Positions 23,263-33,720 of a DNA stretch of 64,000 nt are shown here, piece by piece. How positions within the stretch are numbered: position 1 is the stretch's first letter; each line of letters starts with the position of its first letter. A program made the translations under genes and the position numbers. This DNA is from Flavobacterium indicum GPTSA100-9 = DSM 17447 (lineage in GTDB: Bacteria > Bacteroidota > Bacteroidia > Flavobacteriales > Flavobacteriaceae): the NCBI RefSeq assembly GCF_000455605.1, contig NC_017025.1, positions 310,001 to 374,000 of the forward strand. Direction: 5' to 3'. The notes beneath the pieces are model-generated. The model searched no databases. It was not told the origin of the DNA and saw only the letters and a program-made list of their open reading frames with translations.

Positions 23263-26200
23263 TTATCTCTTTAAACTAAAATGCGATTTAAATTCTTTGT
23301 TTTCTCCGTTTTGTTTGTATTCAATTCTAAACCAATAATCGGTTGAAGGCATTAAATTGCCATTAAAGGTTCCGTCCCATCCATTTGAACTGTATGGGTT
23401 AATTTGTTTTATTAATTTTCCAAATCGGTCAAATATGTAAATTTTGGCTTCAAATTCTGGCGTTAAACCAATAATGTTCCAAGTGTCGTTATACCCATCG
23501 CCATTAGGCGTAAAATAGTTAGGGTAAGAAATGGTCTGTATTGCGTTTGAATTTACCTCACCACATCCGTTTTTATCTCTAGCGTAAACAATGTAAGTGC
23601 CGTTTTCTAAATTATTAAAAACAGGGCTATTTTGCCAAAATATGCCGTCAATACTGTATTCATAATCGCCAAAACCGCCTAAAGCAATAGCTTGTATGCT
23701 TGATAAACCGGGCGAAAATGCTTCGTTAATTAATTGAGCAGAAACAGCAACGGGTGCTGAGGATATTTTTACTTCTATTTGGTCTTGTCGAACACAACCA
23801 GTAGCCGTATTTGTAACAGTTACACTATAAATGCCGTTTTGAGAGGCATTAAATACCGCCGGATTGGAATTGGAATTTGCCGGATTCCAAACATAAGTAT
23901 AGGTTCCTGGTGTGTTAGGTTCGGCATTAATAATAGAGGTGCCAGCTCCTGTAGCAGGGTCAACACATAAAACGACTTCTTGTGGTAAATCGAAATCTGG
24001 TAATGGATTAACTCGTAATGTAACATATGGCCCTAATCCTACACAGTCGTTGTTTAAATTGCTATCAATTCGAACCCAAATTGTTTGTTGATTTGGAATT
24101 GTATTTCTAAAATCAGTAGTGGTGTCAATTGCATTTTGTTCTGCTAATGCATCTGCTTGGCTTTGATAATAGGTAACAATTAAGTTGACACTGCTTGGGA
24201 AAATGGCTAAAATACCATCTACAGGGTCGTTGGTAGCCGTATTTAAATCAAAATAAGCATAACCATCGGCATCTGGATCTGTGGCATTAATGTAGTCGTC
24301 ACATTCTTCTATTAAGTATGGAACAAAAGTACTTGGTACTTGCGTAGCCGAAACGATTAAATTAACTTTTGCTACTCTAAAACAGCCAAATTGATTTTCT
24401 ACTCTTGCCCATACGGTTCCATTACTTGAGGTGTATTGATTAGCATTGGAAATAGGGCTAATGTTATTTTGAGCATTGCTACTTGAAGTGAAATAAGTAA
24501 AGGTTAAATTCGGTTGATTCGAAATCAACAAATTAGCTTCGTTTAAATTAAAATCAGAAATAGCGTCGGTGTCATTATCACATTGTTTTAAAGTCACTTC
24601 ATTCACTACAGTAGGTTTTGCATTCACTTTAACATCAAAAGAAGTAGTTGAAAAACATCCGGTTGTGTTGTTCGTTAAGCGTACATAAATTGTTGTAGTG
24701 CCACCATAATAGGTAGTAATAGGTGAGCTATTAGCTATTGCGTTGCTGTTACTAATATGATAAGTAACCGTGATTCCTGTTTGTCCGCCTAAAATTTCAG
24801 CTGTTTTTGAATTTAAATTAAATACAACTTGTCCGTTCGTGTCATTTCCATCATTGGAGTCGTCACATAACTCAAATGTAGAAATTGTGTTTAACTGTGG
24901 CAAGGGAAAATTGTTAACCACAACCGTTGAGGACAAGGCAGGACAAACACCATTTGCAGGAATAGTGTACGTATAAGTTCCTGATGGATCTACTGCAGGG
25001 TTATAAATACCAGTTCCACTCGCTAATGCTGGGCTCCATGTTCCAGTAGTGGTTACTCCTGTACCTAAAAGAGGAAACAAATCAAAACTAGCTTGATTAA
25101 CACAAGTGTTTTTTATTGTATTAGTTCCTACGTTATCCGCTTGTTGTACCGTCACATTTACTTTAACCGAGATGGTAGTTAATGAAGTATTACAATCTTT
25201 AGTGAAAGTATAAATATATTCCCCAGGAAGATTGATGGCAGGATTGTAGATATTTCCACTTAAAGGTGGACTCCCAGCTGGAACAGACCAAGTGCCGCCA
25301 GTTCCAGGATTTCCTTCAATCGCATCAAATAAATCTTTTGTAGTTGAAGAACAAACGGTAACATCCGTATCTTGTGGCGCACTTCCAAAACCAGAATAGT
25401 AACCTGCATATCCTGCGGCTCCACTTGCTCCAAAAACACCAACGGCTAATGGACCTGTAGATACAACATTTACATTTCCAGAATATCCAGAAATTCTGTA
25501 CGTTACCCAATCAGTATTGCCTAAAACAGGTTCTGCTAAAGCGGTATTTATTGGTGTGCCATTTACCGTTAAAGTAGAAGTAGAATAAGTTAAAACCATT
25601 AATTCTGCATTGTAAAAGGTGCTTCCAATTTCATTAATAGCAGGTAAGTAAACTGAATTCTGGAAAAAACAACTCAATGGAGGTATAAAATTTAAACCAG
25701 AAGTAGCATTACTAGGAGCACCTCCAATAATCTGATAGGCAAAAACCGGTTTAGAGGTTTCTACATATATGTTTTTATTATTAATCCCTTGATAATTGTT
25801 GTTGGGAACTAAGTAATATTCACCAGCGTTTAAAGTTGTTACTGCTATGGGATTACCGTTGACAAAAACTTGAGTGTTATCTTCGTTAGCTATTATTAAA
25901 GGTAATTCTACATCTTCACTTCCATTTCCTTCGATAAAGATATATTGTGTTCCAATTTGAGAAGCTGAAACAATTTGATCTAATGTAAAATCTTGGCCAT
26001 CTTCGGTAATAGTCATACCGGCTAAAGCATTTCCAGTATTGACCGCAATTGGTTTGTTAGAGGTTAATAAGGCTCCAATTATTCCAGATAAATTAGCTGA
26101 AGTATCCGCATAACCACTAAATACTATGGATTGACCAGCATTTAAATTAAAAGTCTGACTGTCCGCAGTAATATTACCTGAGTCGGAAGCAAATACTACG

Positions 26201-26730
26201 CTTGTATCATAGTCTGATAAATTAATGGTTGTACCGTTTTCAGTTGCCATAACACTTGCAACAAAATTTCGAGGAGCACCTCCTGATGTCTGCGGTAAGC
26301 CACCAAGTCTAAAACTGGTTCCTATACCAGGGCGTCCTTTTGATATTAATGTTTCAGCATGATTGTTGGAACGCATTCTAAAACTTACATAAAAATCTTT
26401 TGTTCCTTCTAATATTAATCCTTTGTCTGATTCTACTGTATTAACATCAGTTAAGTCTAAAAACATTTTGGAAGGTTGACTGTTCCCAATTGTTACTGTT
26501 ACTGGGTTCGTTTGTGAAACAGTAAATGGCGACCCAGGGATTGGCGTTCCATTGCCATAGGTAACATTAACTTGAAATGGAGTAGTTTCTGCTGTAGATA
26601 TATATAAATAATGATCTGACACTACATTTGCTTGTCTGGCATGTAATGGTGGAATCCAATGTTTGTTACTCAATTGAGCATAGGAAAATAGACAAACAAA
26701 AAAACAGAAGATTAAATATGATTTATTCAT
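23263..26730 (-). CDS. T9SS type B sorting-domain cell-surface protein
   Basis: 1155 aa. Signal peptide MNKSYLIFCFFVCLFSYAQ. The first 450 residues contain an IgGFc-binding-like N-terminal domain (HWIPPLHARQANVVSDHYLYIST..., FYVSFRMRSNNHAETLISKG). Several Bacteroidota repeat segments with paired cysteines follow (ELCDDSNDGNDTNGQVVFNL, LKQCDNDTDAISDFNLNEA, EECDDYINATDPDADGYAYFDL), and then a C-terminal gliding-motility-associated (CHU_C, type B) sorting domain: YFTPNGDGYNDTWNI, IYIFDRFGKLIKQ, GWDGTFNG, DYWFRIEYK. Such proteins are exported by the type IX system and held at the cell surface, often as adhesins. Ligand unknown. Confidence 0.9.
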   Translation of the reverse strand: MNKSYLIFCFFVCLFSYAQLSNKHWIPPLHARQANVVSDHYLYISTAETTPFQVNVTYGNGTPIPGSPFTVSQTNPVTVTIGNSQPSKMFLDLTDVNTVESDKGLILEGTKDFYVSFRMRSNNHAETLISKGRPGIGTSFRLGGLPQTSGGAPRNFVASVMATENGTTINLSDYDTSVVFASDSGNITADSQTFNLNAGQSIVFSGYADTSANLSGIIGALLTSNKPIAVNTGNALAGMTITEDGQDFTLDQIVSASQIGTQYIFIEGNGSEDVELPLIIANEDNTQVFVNGNPIAVTTLNAGEYYLVPNNNYQGINNKNIYVETSKPVFAYQIIGGAPSNATSGLNFIPPLSCFFQNSVYLPAINEIGSTFYNAELMVLTYSTSTLTVNGTPINTALAEPVLGNTDWVTYRISGYSGNVNVVSTGPLAVGVFGASGAAGYAGYYSGFGSAPQDTDVTVCSSTTKDLFDAIEGNPGTGGTWSVPAGSPPLSGNIYNPAINLPGEYIYTFTKDCNTSLTTISVKVNVTVQQADNVGTNTIKNTCVNQASFDLFPLLGTGVTTTGTWSPALASGTGIYNPAVDPSGTYTYTIPANGVCPALSSTVVVNNFPLPQLNTISTFELCDDSNDGNDTNGQVVFNLNSKTAEILGGQTGITVTYHISNSNAIANSSPITTYYGGTTTIYVRLTNNTTGCFSTTSFDVKVNAKPTVVNEVTLKQCDNDTDAISDFNLNEANLLISNQPNLTFTYFTSSSNAQNNISPISNANQYTSSNGTVWARVENQFGCFRVAKVNLIVSATQVPSTFVPYLIEECDDYINATDPDADGYAYFDLNTATNDPVDGILAIFPSSVNLIVTYYQSQADALAEQNAIDTTTDFRNTIPNQQTIWVRIDSNLNNDCVGLGPYVTLRVNPLPDFDLPQEVVLCVDPATGAGTSIINAEPNTPGTYTYVWNPANSNSNPAVFNASQNGIYSVTVTNTATGCVRQDQIEVKISSAPVAVSAQLINEAFSPGLSSIQAIALGGFGDYEYSIDGIFWQNSPVFNNLENGTYIVYARDKNGCGEVNSNAIQTISYPNYFTPNGDGYNDTWNIIGLTPEFEAKIYIFDRFGKLIKQINPYSSNGWDGTFNGNLMPSTDYWFRIEYKQNGENKEFKSHFSLKR

Positions 26731-26780
26731 TTAATTAGTGATAATTTTCGCAAATGTACTTTTTTTAGCTTATAGAAATA

Positions 26781-26807
26781 AAAAAAGGCACTAAAGGTGC
26801 CTTTTTT
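26781..26807 (-). terminator. Rho-independent terminator of the Omp28-like gene
   Basis: AAAAAAGGCAC, loop TAAAG, GTGCCTTTTTT; the flanking A and T runs make it bidirectional. It lies 21 bp past the stop at 26828. Confidence 0.85.
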
Positions 26808-26827
26808 TAACATAAAATTATGTAAGA

Positions 26828-27658
26828 TTAAAGATTTTCTTCAAATGTTTGATTCACATTTGGAGCAGCAGATCTTACATTTATAGCTTTTCCTGATGAA
26901 TCAATAACAAATGCAACAAATGACATATTAGCTGAGTTTGTAATATTACTAGGAATAGCTAAATTGAAATTTTTTGTAACAGTTGCACCGTCTGTAGTGC
27001 CTGTTAAATCATCACCATCAACTAAATTAGTTAAACATGCTCTTAAAACATGGTCATGTTCAAAATTGGTTAACGTACTTGCTCCTCCAAAGTATGATGT
27101 ATAGTTAGTCTGATTTTGAATAAGGTTGTCCTCTAAAACATATACAACTAATTTTAATCCTGTTAAATTTGCATCAAATTTTATATTAACATCAAGATTT
27201 ATATTACCTCCAGAAACTGTTGAATTTAAAGCTAAACCTAAGTCTGAATTTAGTTTTATTAAATTTTTTGGTTCATTAATCGAGGTCTCGTTAATCCAAT
27301 CAATTTTACGGTTCAATTTAGCTGTAGGATATCCCGTTAAACCAATGTAAGATTCTAACGCACTTGCTTCATAATTAAAGGGATCATAACCTGAAGAGCT
27401 TGGATTTGTACTTCCACGGTGAATAGCTACTGGAATTGCCGCTAATCCTTCGTTTTCAACTTTTTGAATTCCAAAAGCAACACGTGGACAATACCCACAC
27501 CATGTTCCAGTGAAATCTTCAATTAAAACATTTTTTTTGAATTTACCTGCAATCGGTGTTTCAGTTTGATTGTTGTTTGAAGAACCAGAATTAGAATCTT
27601 CGTCATTGCTGCATGCAAGTAATGAAATTGCAATTGCAGAAAAAAGTAGTTTTTTCAT
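26828..27658 (-). CDS. Omp28-like outer-membrane lipoprotein with thioredoxin-type CxxC
   Basis: 276 aa. Lipoprotein signal MKKLLFSAIAISLLAC with lipobox LLAC (Cys16), then an acidic/Ser/Asn linker. A thioredoxin-like domain carries GTWCGYCPRVAFG (CxxC near 52-55) and the Gly-Tyr-Pro turn (IGLTGYPTAKLN, with the cis-Pro), as in the Omp28 family. The C-terminal half is a beta-sandwich. Likely a thiol-disulfide protein on the periplasmic face of the outer membrane. Divergent from the TlpA-like gene 102 bp away, which also encodes a thioredoxin-fold protein, so the two probably share a redox role. Confidence 0.85.
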   Translation of the reverse strand: MKKLLFSAIAISLLACSNDEDSNSGSSNNNQTETPIAGKFKKNVLIEDFTGTWCGYCPRVAFGIQKVENEGLAAIPVAIHRGSTNPSSSGYDPFNYEASALESYIGLTGYPTAKLNRKIDWINETSINEPKNLIKLNSDLGLALNSTVSGGNINLDVNIKFDANLTGLKLVVYVLEDNLIQNQTNYTSYFGGASTLTNFEHDHVLRACLTNLVDGDDLTGTTDGATVTKNFNLAIPSNITNSANMSFVAFVIDSSGKAINVRSAAPNVNQTFEENL

Positions 27659-27760
27659 AAATTATTGTTTTTTAGTAGTTTGGTTTACAAATAAACAATA
27701 AAATTTTTATTAAAAAAAAAAAAATCTTTTATTTGCCTCAATTTTAAACAACCTACTATT

Positions 27761-28243
27761 ATGAAAAATTTAACAATGCTTGTATTACTAATGCTTGGAG
27801 CGTTTTGTAATGCACAAAAAAAATTACCTAATCTATCACTTTCTAATTTAGAAGGTAAAAATGTAAGTCTTGAAAAAGATTTTGCTGAAAAAGATAAATT
27901 GTATGTTTTTGCTTTTTGGGCAACTTGGTGCGCACCGTGTATTGAAGAACTTAATGAAATTGAAAATGTTTATGCCGATTGGAAAAGTGAATTAAACGTT
28001 GAAGTTGTTGCTGTTTCAATAGATGATTCTAGAACTGTGAAACGTGTTAAACCTTTAGTTAATGGTAAGGGCTGGGAATATGTAGTTTTGTATGATTCAA
28101 ATCAGGACTTTAAAAGAGCTTTAGGAATTTCAAATCCGCCTTACATTGCTGTTGTGAAAAATGGTGAAATTATATATACTCAAAATGGTCATACACCTGG
28201 CAGTGAAGTGGAATTATTTGAAAAATTAAAGACTTTGAAATAA
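27761..28243 (+). CDS. TlpA-like periplasmic thiol-disulfide oxidoreductase
   Basis: 160 aa. Signal peptide MKNLTMLVLLMLGAFCNAQ, then a TlpA/ResA-type thioredoxin domain: LPNLSLSNLEGKNVSLE at the start, active site FWATWCAPCIEEL (CxxC near 54-57), VVAVSIDDS and the cis-Pro loop ISNPPYIAV. Reduces or maintains disulfides in the periplasm. The TAATG overlap with the DUF6029 gene indicates translational coupling. Confidence 0.9.
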   Translation: MKNLTMLVLLMLGAFCNAQKKLPNLSLSNLEGKNVSLEKDFAEKDKLYVFAFWATWCAPCIEELNEIENVYADWKSELNVEVVAVSIDDSRTVKRVKPLVNGKGWEYVVLYDSNQDFKRALGISNPPYIAVVKNGEIIYTQNGHTPGSEVELFEKLKTLK

Positions 28244-29988
28244 TGAAAAAATTATTTTTAGCTTTAATTCTTGTAAATACAACACTAGTTGTTGGACAAG
28301 AACAAGATACCATTAAAAACAAACTTAAATTCTTCGGAGGGTATGAACATAATGGTCAATGGTATACGAATGATGTAAATCGAAAAATTCAACATGATTC
28401 TGTGCCACTTAGATCTAATAATTATTTGTCTTTAAATCTAAATTATGGAAAATTTACTGTAGGAACTCAAGTAGAATCTTATGTAAATGAAGCACTCTTA
28501 AATTTTAATCCAGAATATAGAAAGACCAATATTGGAACTTTTTATGCTAATTATAAATCGAATAAATTAGATGTAACTCTTGGTCATTTTTATGAACAGT
28601 TTGGAAGTGGATTAGCTTTGCGAACTTGGGAAGATCGCTCTCTTGGAATTAACAATGCTCTTAGAGGTGCACGAATTAAATACGCACCTATTGAAGGATT
28701 AGAATTGAGAGGTTTGTACGGAAGACAAAGAACTGGGTTTGCTATTTCCGCTGGACATATTTTCGGTTTAAATTTGGAGGCGCAATTGGCAACTCTTTTT
28801 AATTGGCAAAATTTCAATTTCAACTATGGGTTTAGTTATGTAGGTAGAAATGAAACTTTTCCAGAAGAAGTACTTACAAAAGCGGATGAGTTGACTTCAG
28901 TTTTTTCAAATCGACTTGAGTTTAATAGAAAAGGATTTTATTTTAATACAGAATATGTTTTCAAAACTGAAGACGTGATTTATAATTTAGCATCTTTAAA
29001 ATATGATTTTGTAAAACCTGGAAATGCATTATTGTTGAATTTTGGTTTTGCAAAAAAAGGATTTGGAATAGATGTAAATTTGAGAAGGATAGAAAATATG
29101 ATGCTTTTATCTGAAAGAAAGCCAACAGCTTACCCTGCTTTACAAAGTTCAAGCTTAAATTATAATGATAAATTTTTGAATTTTATACCTAGTTTAACAA
29201 AACAACATCATTCAAATTTGGCAAATATATACGTGTATCAGTCACAAAGTCAATTGGTTATGAATGAATCAACAAATACTAATAAGTTTGGAGAAATAGG
29301 TGGGCAAGTTGATGTGTTCTATGAATTTAAAAAAGGATCTAATTTAGGTGGAAAGTATGGTACTAAGATTGCATTAAATCTTGCTTCATGGTATAATTTA
29401 AAGGCAAAATTTGCTTATTATGACGCGTTTGGTAATTCCAAATTAGATTATAAAACAGATTTTTCAGGTTCTAAAGAAAAGTATTTTTCAGATTATAATA
29501 TTGAAATATCTAAAAAGTTAACTCCTAAAATAAAATCATCTATTGCTTATATTAATCAATATTACAATAATCAACAAATTCAAGGTATTTTTCAAGATTA
29601 TTTAGTTAAAACAAATATCTTGTTTGTGGAATCTACTTTTATCTTACCTAAATCAAAAGCAATTACGGTTTCTGCTGAACACATGTGGGCAAATAATGAT
29701 CGTAAAAATTGGTTAGGTGGTTCAATTGAGTATAATCATAATGCAAATTGGTCCATTTTTGCAATGGATATGTTTAATTATGGATATGATGAATCCATTC
29801 ATCCAATAAACTCAATAGACTTATTTGATATACATTTTTATAATTTTGGTACTGCTTATAAAAAAGGAAGTACAAGAATTGCATTGAATTATGGACGTCA
29901 ACGTGGTGGTTTAGTTTGTGCTGGTGGTGTTTGTCGTTTTGTTCCTCCTAGTACCGGACTTGGTCTACAAATTACAACTTCATTTTAA
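28243..29988 (+). CDS. DUF6029-type outer-membrane beta-barrel protein
   Basis: 581 aa with signal peptide MKKLFLALILVNTTLVVGQ. The rest is a series of amphipathic beta-strands with alternating aromatic residues (LSLNLNYGKFTVGTQVESY, RLEFNRKGFYFNTEYVFK, GSTRIALNYGRQRGG), closing with GLGLQITTSF, a terminal aromatic that fits outer-membrane insertion. I know this family as DUF6029 in flavobacteria; its function is undetermined. Conserved linkage to TlpA-like and Omp28-like thiol proteins hints that it depends on or serves disulfide chemistry at the outer membrane. Confidence 0.82.
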   Translation: MKKLFLALILVNTTLVVGQEQDTIKNKLKFFGGYEHNGQWYTNDVNRKIQHDSVPLRSNNYLSLNLNYGKFTVGTQVESYVNEALLNFNPEYRKTNIGTFYANYKSNKLDVTLGHFYEQFGSGLALRTWEDRSLGINNALRGARIKYAPIEGLELRGLYGRQRTGFAISAGHIFGLNLEAQLATLFNWQNFNFNYGFSYVGRNETFPEEVLTKADELTSVFSNRLEFNRKGFYFNTEYVFKTEDVIYNLASLKYDFVKPGNALLLNFGFAKKGFGIDVNLRRIENMMLLSERKPTAYPALQSSSLNYNDKFLNFIPSLTKQHHSNLANIYVYQSQSQLVMNESTNTNKFGEIGGQVDVFYEFKKGSNLGGKYGTKIALNLASWYNLKAKFAYYDAFGNSKLDYKTDFSGSKEKYFSDYNIEISKKLTPKIKSSIAYINQYYNNQQIQGIFQDYLVKTNILFVESTFILPKSKAITVSAEHMWANNDRKNWLGGSIEYNHNANWSIFAMDMFNYGYDESIHPINSIDLFDIHFYNFGTAYKKGSTRIALNYGRQRGGLVCAGGVCRFVPPSTGLGLQITTSF

Positions 29989-29991
29989 TAT

Positions 29992-30015
29992 AAAGTCCTG
30001 ATTATTCAGGACTTT
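29992..30015. terminator. Bidirectional terminator between convergent genes
   Basis: AAAGTCCTGA, loop TTAT, TCAGGACTTT followed by TTCTTT. It sits in the 31-bp gap between the DUF6029 gene and the large outer-membrane gene. Confidence 0.85.
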
Positions 30016-30019
30016 TTCT

Positions 30020-33000
30020 TTAAAAAAATGCTCGTAATTGAACCGTGCCTGTATGAATAGTTTTGCTCGTTTCAGATTTTCTTCCCTGATAATTAATGGC
30101 TATGTCTAAAAACTGAGTAATGTTTTTTTGTAAGCTTAAAAGCCAAGTCATGTTTTTGCCCGCTTGCAGTCCTTCTAACAATTGAAATCCAACAGGTGAA
30201 CTTGCATTACCTTCAAATTTGTTGTTGTAGTAACTAAAGTTTCCATTACTTGTAAAGCCTTTTTCCGTATTCCAAATAAAAGAAGTTCCCCATTGGTTTT
30301 GTTTTAAATTTTCCAATGAGCCTAAGGTGTTCTCTTTTGAACTGATTTTGTAAAATACTTCCCAACTGGCATTTTTAGAAAATAAATAAGCGATTTTTGG
30401 ATTAATTTCAATAGATTTTATTGTGAAATTTCTACTTGCATAATTATCTGAAATACTTTCTAAATTAGATGTTGTTGCCATCCATTGGAATAGCCAATAT
30501 TTTTTTACCAAATGTGCAAATTGCAATTGATGGGAAACTAAAGTGTTTTCTTGGCTGCCAAAATTCAATAAGTTTTTAATTGAAGTAGTTGTAAAGTTGT
30601 AAGTAGCCGAATAATGTTGCTTACCTTTATTAAAGAACAAGCTATTGCGGAGGGTTTTGTTTAAACCTATTAATTCATTTTCATTATAGGTAAAAGGATT
30701 CCATTCAAAATTATTGGAATCACGTTTTATTTTTTTATCAATAATTAATGAAGTTTGATTGTACAATTTGGAAAGTACTTTTTTAAATCCAGTAGCATTC
30801 TGCCAAACCGAACCATTGAAAGTTAAGGATTGACTCAATTTGTTTTGAAAGGTTCGAACGAAAATCTGATTGGGTAGAAATACTTTCACATATTTTGCCA
30901 AATCCGGGAAGGTGGCTACTTCAAATTCTTGTAATTCTTGAATGCCATTAGCATTGTAATCGTTCCACATATACACACCACGTCCTGGTTCTACTTCTAA
31001 ATACGTAAATTCTTGTTGGGCAATGGTACCCGAAGAGGTTTCATAAAATGTGTTGGTTTGTACTAATTGACCAAAATAACTATCCGAATAATTTAAACGA
31101 CTGTTAAGAGTAGGTTGATTAGCTCTGCCATCCGTAAATTTTAAATTTCTGTAATTGATAAAAACACTCAGGTTTTGATCGTCTTTTTTTAAGATTTGCG
31201 ATTTTAAATAGGTCGAAAAAGACTGATTTACTCGTTGTAATACTCCGTTTTGAATACTGTCGTTGTTTCGAATTAAATAACCAATTTCAGTAAATACTTT
31301 GGTGGAATCGCCACGACCGATGAAATTACCATATTCAGTAAATCGTTGACTAATATTGGTTAAATTTTGTGTGCTAGTACTGAATTCTTTGTTGTTTTCA
31401 TGACGGAAACTTCCGCCAATATAATTTTTCTTGTAATGGTATTTTGCTATAGTTTGGTTTCTTAAAAAGTCGGATTTGCTTAATTCTCCCGAACTTTTCA
31501 TGTAACTGCCTTGGGTTTGAACTAAAAAGTTATTTCGCTTCGCTAACATTTGAAATACCTGTTTACTTCCCGAAAAATTGTTGGAATAATCTAGTTTTTC
31601 AAATTGGTATTTACCGTTCAATAGCCATTGAATACTATCTGTTTTGGTTGTAAAAAATTCAAATCCACCAATAACTAACGATTGATTCCCCGTAGGATTT
31701 AAAATATTCCAATCTCTATTAAATTCAATGTTGTACAAACGTTCAATGGGTTTGAAGTTTTCTTGCACATAATTGACAGTAGCAAATGTATTTATTTTTA
31801 AATTTTTAGTGTTAAATTTTTGTTTTCCATTCAACTTGGCAGCTATACCTTGGTTGTTGCTGTCGTCTAAGGTTGAATATAAATTTCGGTCGTTATTACT
31901 GATGGCAATTTCCGATTCAATATTCGTTTTTTCAGTAGGGCTGTAACTGCTCACTACTGTGGCGATTTGTAATTTTACCGGCGCAAATAACTGAACAATG
32001 GGTTCGTAATTACCTTGTGGTACACCACCAACTGGTGCAATGTATTCGTAAATTTTGCCAATGGCATTGGAGCTTGACAAAATGTAATTTCCTTGATTGG
32101 CACCCACCAAAGTGAACTTCACTTGATATAAAGTTTGGGTTTCATCGGTGGAAAATTCAAATACCTCGGTACTGCCTACCAACACTTTTTGATACAGAAT
32201 TTTATTTTCAGAATACGAATCTACATAGGCGGAAGAGGCTTGCATTAATGTGGAGTCGTCTCCTGCGTTTTGCAACACCTGAATTTGTTGTTCCGATAAC
32301 GATTGTTGTAACGGTTGGTTTTTAACATCATTTTCAGAATATACATAAGCCCCAATTTTAAATTTTTCGCGCTCCTGTTGCACACCACCATAGGTTAAAA
32401 AGCGAGTAAAATTGCGGTCCGAAAATTGGTATTCTACCACAATTCGCATTTCTGAAGTAATGGGTTTTGTGGCATTGAAAATAATTTCACCGGCATTGTA
32501 ATCAATAATGTAATCCTTGTTTTCGCCGCGTTCTTGTAAAATTCCATTTATATACACACGTTCCGAACCAGATATGACCAATACATACAATTCGCCGTTG
32601 GTTCCCTTTAATTTATACGGACCTTGATTGCCTTCTTGACCTGTAAACGTACTTCTGGAATATTGCCCACGAACCAAAGATGCCGCAACAAAAACATCGG
32701 TTTTGTGGTTGGTATTTCCCCAATTGATGTGGGTGTTTAATCCTTGTACTTTTTTATTAAAGTTTAAAAAGGAGGTGTTTCGGTTTTCTAAAAATAAATC
32801 TCCTGCCCGAATGTTCCAATTTTTAGAAGCCAATTCAATAAAAATTTGATCAAATTCATCCAGTTTTTGGGAATAACCTCCTTGTTGTAATGGAATATTA
32901 CTATCCTGAATAGAAGCTTTTAACGTAATGTTTTCCGATAGTTTTCCGGATACTTGTAAATCTAAATTGGAATTTAAAACGGTGTTTTGATTATTTCCAA

Positions 33001-33430
33001 CGGTTACGGCTCTTGAAATACTTCCGTTAGTTTGTAAACCATTGAAAAGTGTTGACGTTTTTTTGTTTGATTTGTCTTGAAAAGTAATGAGTTGACCAGC
33101 TTCATTGGGTACAATTTTTTTTGGGTCGTAAATGGTATATGTTTTGGTTAAAAAATTTGGTAAACGTTGATAAGCAATGACAATTGTATCGGTGATTTCT
33201 TTTGTGAAAGTGATTTTTTTTGTAGCCGCATTATACTTGTAGTAAGTAGTATCTAAAACTTGGTTTTTAGTTTGAATTTTTAACGTATTCGGATTAATGG
33301 CTATGGAATCAATTAAAATTCCAGAATTGGTATATACAACTTTCTTTTGTTGGTAAGCTGTTAGTTCTTCCTGACCCCATGCGGCTGAAAAACTAAACAA
33401 GAGAAACAATAAAAGTAGCTGTTTATACAT
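30020..33430 (-). CDS. Large outer-membrane beta-barrel protein of unknown function
   Basis: 1136 aa. Signal peptide MYKQLLLLFLLFSFSAAWGQ. About 100 residues of N-terminal beta-domain (YQRLPNFLTKTYTIYDPKKI) are followed by many transmembrane-like strands (for example LQVSGKLSENITLKASIQD, HKTDVFVAASLVRGQYS, QSLTFNGSVWQNATGF) and a final Phe (LRAFF), typical of outer-membrane barrels. It is far larger than ordinary porins and has periplasmic inserts, such as PYKLKGTNGELYVLVISGSERVYING. The early segment is reminiscent of SprA-type sequences, but no assignment is justified. Single gene, convergent with DUF6029. Confidence 0.75.
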   Translation of the reverse strand: MYKQLLLLFLLFSFSAAWGQEELTAYQQKKVVYTNSGILIDSIAINPNTLKIQTKNQVLDTTYYKYNAATKKITFTKEITDTIVIAYQRLPNFLTKTYTIYDPKKIVPNEAGQLITFQDKSNKKTSTLFNGLQTNGSISRAVTVGNNQNTVLNSNLDLQVSGKLSENITLKASIQDSNIPLQQGGYSQKLDEFDQIFIELASKNWNIRAGDLFLENRNTSFLNFNKKVQGLNTHINWGNTNHKTDVFVAASLVRGQYSRSTFTGQEGNQGPYKLKGTNGELYVLVISGSERVYINGILQERGENKDYIIDYNAGEIIFNATKPITSEMRIVVEYQFSDRNFTRFLTYGGVQQEREKFKIGAYVYSENDVKNQPLQQSLSEQQIQVLQNAGDDSTLMQASSAYVDSYSENKILYQKVLVGSTEVFEFSTDETQTLYQVKFTLVGANQGNYILSSSNAIGKIYEYIAPVGGVPQGNYEPIVQLFAPVKLQIATVVSSYSPTEKTNIESEIAISNNDRNLYSTLDDSNNQGIAAKLNGKQKFNTKNLKINTFATVNYVQENFKPIERLYNIEFNRDWNILNPTGNQSLVIGGFEFFTTKTDSIQWLLNGKYQFEKLDYSNNFSGSKQVFQMLAKRNNFLVQTQGSYMKSSGELSKSDFLRNQTIAKYHYKKNYIGGSFRHENNKEFSTSTQNLTNISQRFTEYGNFIGRGDSTKVFTEIGYLIRNNDSIQNGVLQRVNQSFSTYLKSQILKKDDQNLSVFINYRNLKFTDGRANQPTLNSRLNYSDSYFGQLVQTNTFYETSSGTIAQQEFTYLEVEPGRGVYMWNDYNANGIQELQEFEVATFPDLAKYVKVFLPNQIFVRTFQNKLSQSLTFNGSVWQNATGFKKVLSKLYNQTSLIIDKKIKRDSNNFEWNPFTYNENELIGLNKTLRNSLFFNKGKQHYSATYNFTTTSIKNLLNFGSQENTLVSHQLQFAHLVKKYWLFQWMATTSNLESISDNYASRNFTIKSIEINPKIAYLFSKNASWEVFYKISSKENTLGSLENLKQNQWGTSFIWNTEKGFTSNGNFSYYNNKFEGNASSPVGFQLLEGLQAGKNMTWLLSLQKNITQFLDIAINYQGRKSETSKTIHTGTVQLRAFF

Positions 33431-33720
33431 GTTTCAAAAATAGTGATAAAAGTATAAACGTGGAAATGTTCTGATATTGTGTGTTGAATTTTAATTGGCG
33501 AAGATTTTTTAATCCATAAACAATTTTTATTTTTGTAAAAAAATACGTTATTAAAATTGGTTTAGTGAACAGTAGCTGTTTCAATTTTCTTTACACTTTT
33601 GAGTAATTTACTAGAAGTAAAGATTGTAATGTAACCTCCTCAATAAAAGAGTGAAATAAATGGACTAATTTTATTAATGTTATAATTTGCTAAAATCTTT
33701 TGGATACTTTTTTTAAACTT

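Noticed and set aside
30020..33430. Assigning the large outer-membrane gene as SprA
   Set aside because: SprA is about twice this length; only a vague resemblance of the first segments was seen.
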